NCBI GenBank assembly: GCA_030549495.1
Contig: JAUIRK010000844.1
Coordinates: forward strand, 86,569 to 150,568
Source: Nectonema munidae
Lineage: Eukaryota > Nematomorpha > Nectonematoida > Nectonematidae
Direction: 5' to 3'
Length of the DNA: 64,000 bases
Shown here: positions 59,056-64,000 of the stretch, one piece after another
Position numbering within the stretch: the first letter of the stretch is position 1
Layout: each line of letters starts with the position of its first letter
Program-made: the position numbers and the translations under genes
The notes under the pieces: model-generated
Told to the model about the DNA's origin: nothing
What the model saw: only the letters and a program-made list of their open reading frames with translations
The model's database searches: none

Positions 59056-59699
59056 ACTAACATAAATCAAAGTATACGAGAAAAGAAAATCATTGCGTTT
59101 TTTTTGAATATTTCTCTCTAAAAATAAAATTCTGACAGCTGTCACAAATAGATCAAGTACATTTTTAACAACTGAAACGTTTTGTTTCGATATTATATTT
59201 TTACTATAATAATCAACAAATTTTCTTTAAAAAAGTGATTTGATTATGTACAGTGTTACTTATAAAATTTAACAATCGAACATTATAAAAAATATCTCTG
59301 CTCAAATATTAAGCAAATTGAGTATTCTTGCTTTTAAACCGAATAATTTTCGCCCCCACCCTGAAAACACATTGGCGGGGGGGGGGGGGGGGGGGGGGCG
59401 ATCGCCCCTCCCCGGATGTGCGCCCCTGGATTTTATATATGTGAAAATAGACTTTTGAATTATTTCCTATTTCTCTCTCTCTTAAAATAAACATAGTTTA
59501 TATACATGAACAATATTTATCGAAGACCTTCATAAAACTCCAAAGACATATAAGTGAATTTGACACGTTCTTATTAAATTACGCATATGATATTAAACCA
59601 GGTATTTTTTGGAGAATTCAACTACCTGTTAGAAATCGACACTAATAAATATGCAATGTGTTTCTGTTTGGGGCACTCAGACCCTGATGGAGAAATGAA

Positions 59700-60000
59700 G
59701 CTCAAACGGAGTAGGCCTTAAACATTTGTCAACCAAAAATTGATACATCAGAACAAACACTGTCCATCAAAACAAGGCACACACTTGAACAACTTAGAAC
59801 TAACAAATCACGGTTACTTCGTGAGGATCTTCATAAAATCGATCCAAAACACATACGAATTCGCGCTGTCCACTTTGCAATCAACACCTCTTCAATTGCC
59901 CACACATCCATACCACACTTAAACCGATTCATTTATGGTCCAAGTCATGCGAGGTAGTTAACTTACTTATCAAGTAGGAACACTATCTGTCTGAAGCTGA
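59700..60000 (+). pseudogene. LINE C-terminal fragment (Jockey/I/R1-like)
   Basis: One frame reads SIKTRHTLEQLRTNKSRLLR, then EDLHKIDPK; the next frame reads CPLCNQHLFNCPHIHTTLKP, then IHLWSKSCEV. That order (R-L-R-T-G-H ... P-x-C-P-x-C ... H-L-x-x-C-P ... L-W) is the end of LINE proteins with an RNase H-like and zinc-knuckle tail. One frame change separates the halves. Confidence 0.72.
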
Positions 60001-60249
60001 AATTTAAAACATAAGCCTACACATAACGGTGGCTTTTAAAATACACTTACTCATCCCTACTGCTATAAAAGTGTAACAAAAATTATAAAAATTGTTTGTT
60101 TTTTTTAACTGGTAGATTACACTAATAATGAGATAGCGTGATCTAGAGGCTAACAACAACAACACTAATGTCTTAAATGCTAATAAAACTTTAGATGATT
60201 TGCGTGAAGCTTTGTTAAATACAATAAAACAATAATATATGCAAAACAT

Positions 60250-60800
60250 GGCTTCACTTTTTGGTCCAGAAAACGTTTTGATGAAGTCGAAGTTTCGTTA
60301 GGTGCCACTCCTGCTACCAAACAGTCCCCTCTGGTAATGCATTTAGAGTACGAAATTCAGCTACATTATGATTTTGTGAAGACTTGCTATACGCAATGGA
60401 AAACATGATTCAAGCACTACGTATACACACGGATGGGACTTTAATGATTTATTGAAACTAGAAGAGTTTCAAGAAATTCCTAAGTGTCGGAAAAATAAAG
60501 CATACTACCCTTGTCTTTTGTGATGATTGACCAGACGAATATGCTCGATTTCCCAAGACTCTTGACATGGCCATTCAAAAAATTTAAAATACAGATGCAT
60601 TTTTTATGTTAACTCATGCTTCAGGCATGTCCCATTAAAATCAAGTTGAAGGACGCATGGCGCCATTGAGTAAAGCATTGGCTGGTTTAATTCTTATATG
60701 CAATTCTTTTGGCAATCATATGGATACTTAGAGAAAAACAATGGATTGACTTTAAAAGAACAAAAGTTTAATGCAATGTATCGAGTAAACTAATAATATA
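60250..60800 (+). pseudogene. Transposase-like fossil, MAPLSK family
   Basis: The + strand reads MENMIQALRIHTDGTLMIY, then DEYARFPKTLDMAIQKI, then DAFFMLTHASGMSH, then VEGRMAPLSKALAGLILICN, then SFGNHMDT. I recall a repeat protein common in arthropods and Hydra with this order (D-E-N-P-R-Y ... A-F-F ... N-A-P-G-x-S ... E-R-R-M-A-P-L-S). Several stops and shifts interrupt it. The superfamily is unclear. Confidence 0.6.
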
Positions 60801-61140
60801 TAGCTATACGGTGGTTTGTAATTACGTCAAAGATTGAAAGAAACCGTCAGTACTAAATGATGAAATAAGCACTGCAGCATATCTCTATATTTACTATAAA
60901 TTATTAAATGTAATGATAAGAATTTTGTTATCAATTTAATACAAATTGGTTAAAAATATTTCCTGAACGATTTTGGAGTTAGAGAACCAGTGGGAACAAT
61001 TTTCATAATTTCTATGGGATGTGTTTATTTATAATTCCTTATATATAATAAGAATGTTAGTGCAATATTTAAGTAACATATAATGTTTATATAGGGCTTG
61101 GAAAATATGTAAATTTATAGTATTCTTCATGTAATTATCA
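60801..61140. other. No gene seen
   Basis: AT-rich; nothing recognised. Confidence 0.5.
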
Positions 61141-61143
61141 TGA

Positions 61144-61270
61144 CAGCCAATTAAGTTTCGATAACTCAAGGTTTTGGGATCGATTCTGCATCAAACGTTT
61201 ATTACTCATAGTTCGATATAAGTTAAGTAATTGTATGCTGTGGATGAAAACATTCCAGTAGCTTTACGCT
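61144..61270 (+). repeat. tRNA-type SINE, head type A, copy 4 (old)
   Basis: GTTTCGATAACTCAAGG and GGGATCGATTCTGC, then TCATAGTTCGATATAAG and GATGAAAACATTCCAG. More diverged than the other copies. Confidence 0.78.
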
Positions 61271-64000
61271 TCAATAGGATTTATAGAAAAATAATCCGCC
61301 ATTACTTCATTAAAATAAATAAAGACGAAAAAAATATATTATAATAAACAATTTTGCAATTATAAGAATATCATATGACTTGTAAATCAAAAGCTAGAAT
61401 GACTGTATATTAGATTTTTATGGTAAACTATATTATAACTTTTAGATATTTATCTTGTAAGTTTTTAGTTTGTTGGTTGTTTGATGCGCCATCCATACAT
61501 TAGCCACATATGCTGGTTTACAGGCAACTGCGCGTTGCCCGGCAATGTAATGTGGATATGGGTTAAATTAAATTTCTTTACATTTAAAATTGAAATGAAA
61601 GCAATTTAAATTAATCTAAATATCATTAAAGCTTTTGTATATGTCTAGTCTTTATGTATGATTTTTGTTATTTTTACCTTAGCATAGACACGTAATAAAA
61701 ACGATTTAAATTGAGTTAACCTATGAAGCTAAACTTAGCAAAATGCTTTAAGCTACGGAGAATGAAAAATCTTAATTAAAAATTTTTCATCCTTTTCAGA
61801 AGCAAGAAAAATTAGTTATGTTTTACACACTGTTGAAGGAATGAAATAAATATTTCTGTAACAAATTTTAGGGCAGGCATTTTGAAAGAAAGATTTATTT
61901 GATATCGCATTATCCAGCAACAACAGACTACAAGATATTAAACAACAATTTTATATACACAAATTAAAACAAAGGTAATATATAATAAACCTAAAAATTG
62001 ACAATGAGATAACAAGTACTTTAAAAAGTTTGTATAAAACCCGCTTGGAGAAGTACTTCTTTTAATGATATAGTTCCATATATAAATTTTGGTATTCTAG
62101 GAAATTTAATAAGTTTAATTACCGTCTTAGAATTTTACATCAATGAATTTAAAAAATCCATACAGAGCAAGTTATCTCTACCTTTTAAAATATTTTCGTA
62201 TAAAAACGGTTTATATTAGTCTTGTTAATGGAACACATTCTAAAAATTATGGGAGGAGGGAGCAAACTTCTTTTTTATAATTTTAAATTTTATTTTAAAG
62301 GAATTTGTGTCTTAAAACAAGTAAAGTAATATGGAAAGTCTACTCCAAAGAATGATATAAAATTGAAAAGATTCTAATTTATTGTAGGAGCAAAATACTT
62401 TTGTATCCCCCTCCCTTTCCTAGGATGTCCCCCTGGTTCTTATCTCTGAACAATTTGCATAGTTAATATTAAAAGATTGTGAATCTCACCCAAATAAAGA
62501 AGATTCCTATAGTGGGATTGAAACTTTTAATTAAAAAGCTAATATGTAAAGAATTTAATCCATATAATAGGAGAATATTTTTTTACCCAGTTAAATAGAA
62601 TATAAATAATTTATAGTCTAAAAAAAGTTAGATTAGGAGTATTAGAATTAGCCTTAAAGCATGCGAGGGAATCTACGGCCCGCGGAGGCTTTTCATCCAG
62701 CCCGCAAAGACCTTTGAAAAACTTTAAGTCAGTACCGGTATAAGTGGATTTACACAAATATGTTCTTTATTTACAAATAAGAACTTGAAATTGGTATAGG
62801 GTTACTACGTGTTTTAACACGACCCTAAAAATATATACATACAATAAGCCCCATCAAAAGATTTATTTCATTTTATTATAAATATTCCATTCTTTATTAC
62901 TCAGTAATCTCGCTATGCTGAATTAAAAAATGCTGATGGTTTTGGTCAATCCACTAGATTATAGAACTAAGTTTTATCATCTTTTCAATTAGAATGCTTT
63001 TTTTATAAAAGTTATAAAATACCGTTAATAATGACAAAATGTTATATTTTACCTTTATTAACATTGAAAATATGCGGGAATATGCATTGATGTTGCAGGA
63101 AAAACCTTTTTCTCAGGGAAAATCACGTTTCAGAGACCAAGAATAATCTGATAACATGTTTGTCACATCAATGCGATTATCTTGGTTGAACATTTAATCT
63201 TGTTTTTCGCTGTAATTTCTACAATTATCAGGAAAATAACTCTGATTCCATTTGTGAAAAAACATTTTTACTTACATACGTTCCCTAAGAGTCTTATAAC
63301 TCTGTATCAATTCTTGGAAAAAACATGTATTCTGAACTTGTTTTTCAAGGGAATTGTTCTCAACTGTTTTGAAAACTCGCCATGCATTCCTCTCTGTTGC
63401 ACTCCAATCTCTATCGAACTGTTCATTTTTCAATTCGTGCATTCAAGTTTGCATCAATGACTTGTGGAAATTTTTGCTTATGAAAGCAAATGGTGGACTT
63501 CTTTTATTGATCAAATTGGCTAAATTTTTCATCAATCCAAGTTTTCTATGAACAGAAGATCAGTAACTAAATTTTTTGAGCCAAATTCGAGTATTTATCT
63601 ATTCTTGTAGTGTTTGCCATCTGCTCGCCTATCTCACAAGGATAAGAAACATGGATATTTAGTGAGACCACCATTAAAATGAGAGACTTAGCATTACTTA
63701 CATTGTCTAAATGAGAACTGATCAGTGATCATCTGAAGAAATAAAAAAAAGATATGACAACAAAGCCATACAAGTCGTTTTTGAACTTCTTTATGTATAT
63801 GTAAACCTGCAGTCTAATTACTTTTGTTTGTTTATTATGTAATCAAAAAAAAGATAGCGCAAAAACTACAGCCGATCAAAGAAAACAGATTTGAATTTAC
63901 TTGGAATCAGACAAACAAATCTTGACAACAAAATGATGAAGACCCATGAAAAATAACGCCAATTCAGTTATATGGAAAGAACCAAAGGAGTGGGTTTCAC
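61271..64000. other. No gene seen
   Basis: AT-rich. Possible pieces only: a GC-rich hairpin GGCAACTGCGCGTTGCC at about 61523-61539, and a hAT-like GGCCCGCGG...CAGCCCGCAAA stretch at 62677-62707. I cannot support a gene. Confidence 0.5.

Larger units (their letters stand above)
57574..59428. mobile_element. Composite hAT element, non-autonomous, 1855 bp
   Basis: Ends CAGGGGCGCACATCCTCAAA and CAGGGGCGCACATCCGGGGA, perfect 8-bp duplication GATTTTAT (57566-57573 and 59429-59436). It has no transposase. Inside are a copy of the repeat at 52279-53440 (58012-58712) with a SINE, and an inverted block with 42-bp tandem repeats (58735-59055). A G-run of about 22 lies at the right end. It is a passenger-rich hAT that moved as one unit. 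Confidence 0.94.

Noticed and set aside
61523-61539. Helitron 3' hairpin
   Set aside because: The hairpin GGCAACTGCGCGTTGCC is real, but no CTRR end follows at the expected distance.

Overview
This is a window of an animal nuclear genome. It is very AT-rich, has spliced genes with GT..AG introns, and about half of the recognisable content is decayed mobile DNA: hAT, Tigger/pogo, MULE, Merlin, Helitron, piggyBac-like MITEs, LINE and Penelope-like fragments, and a tRNA-type SINE. The mixture suggests an arthropod, perhaps a copepod-like crustacean, but nothing in the sequence proves the taxon.

I can support three host genes. (1) A shugoshin-like gene on the + strand spans about 26.8 kb (14386-41136) in five coding exons. 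All splice phases agree and give a 400-residue protein with a short coiled coil carrying an N-N-K signature and a basic C-terminal SGO-like motif. (2) MTRFR (C12orf65 type), the mitochondrial rescue release factor, lies on the - strand (50341-52262) in two exons and encodes 145 residues. Its GGQ tripeptide reads GGS. (3) A single-exon + strand gene (46390-46989) encodes a 199-residue coiled-coil protein that I do not recognise.

Layout. 1-583 is an ATG/TGA microsatellite. 1010-3528 is a complete but inactivated Tigger element, GC-rich against its surroundings. 4487-5787 is a Merlin element holding two SINEs. 6829-7312 is a pogo-type MITE. 11791-13597 is an old Tigger. Intron 1 of the shugoshin-like gene (14714-26158) holds a MULE with a FLYWCH transposase, split by a complete hAT that is itself split by a piggyBac-like MITE, followed by a Helitron split by a hAT MITE. 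Intron 2 (26380-38595) holds two further hAT elements, two MITEs nested in the first of them, a piggyBac-like MITE, and a LINE split by a hAT. 42908-49178 holds hAT and pogo MITEs, a LINE end, the coiled-coil gene and a Penelope remnant. 52279-59428 holds a duplicated repeat next to the MTRFR start, an unassigned DDE transposase fossil, a Penelope endonuclease between perfect 132-bp inverted repeats, and a composite hAT with a clean 8-bp target duplication. 59700-60800 holds LINE and transposase fossils. The rest to 64000 is AT-rich DNA without recognisable genes.

The host genes show no operon-like or pathway link. The mobile elements explain most of the length of the introns and leave a readable order of insertions. 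All calls rest on reading the sequence and its translations; no database search was possible.
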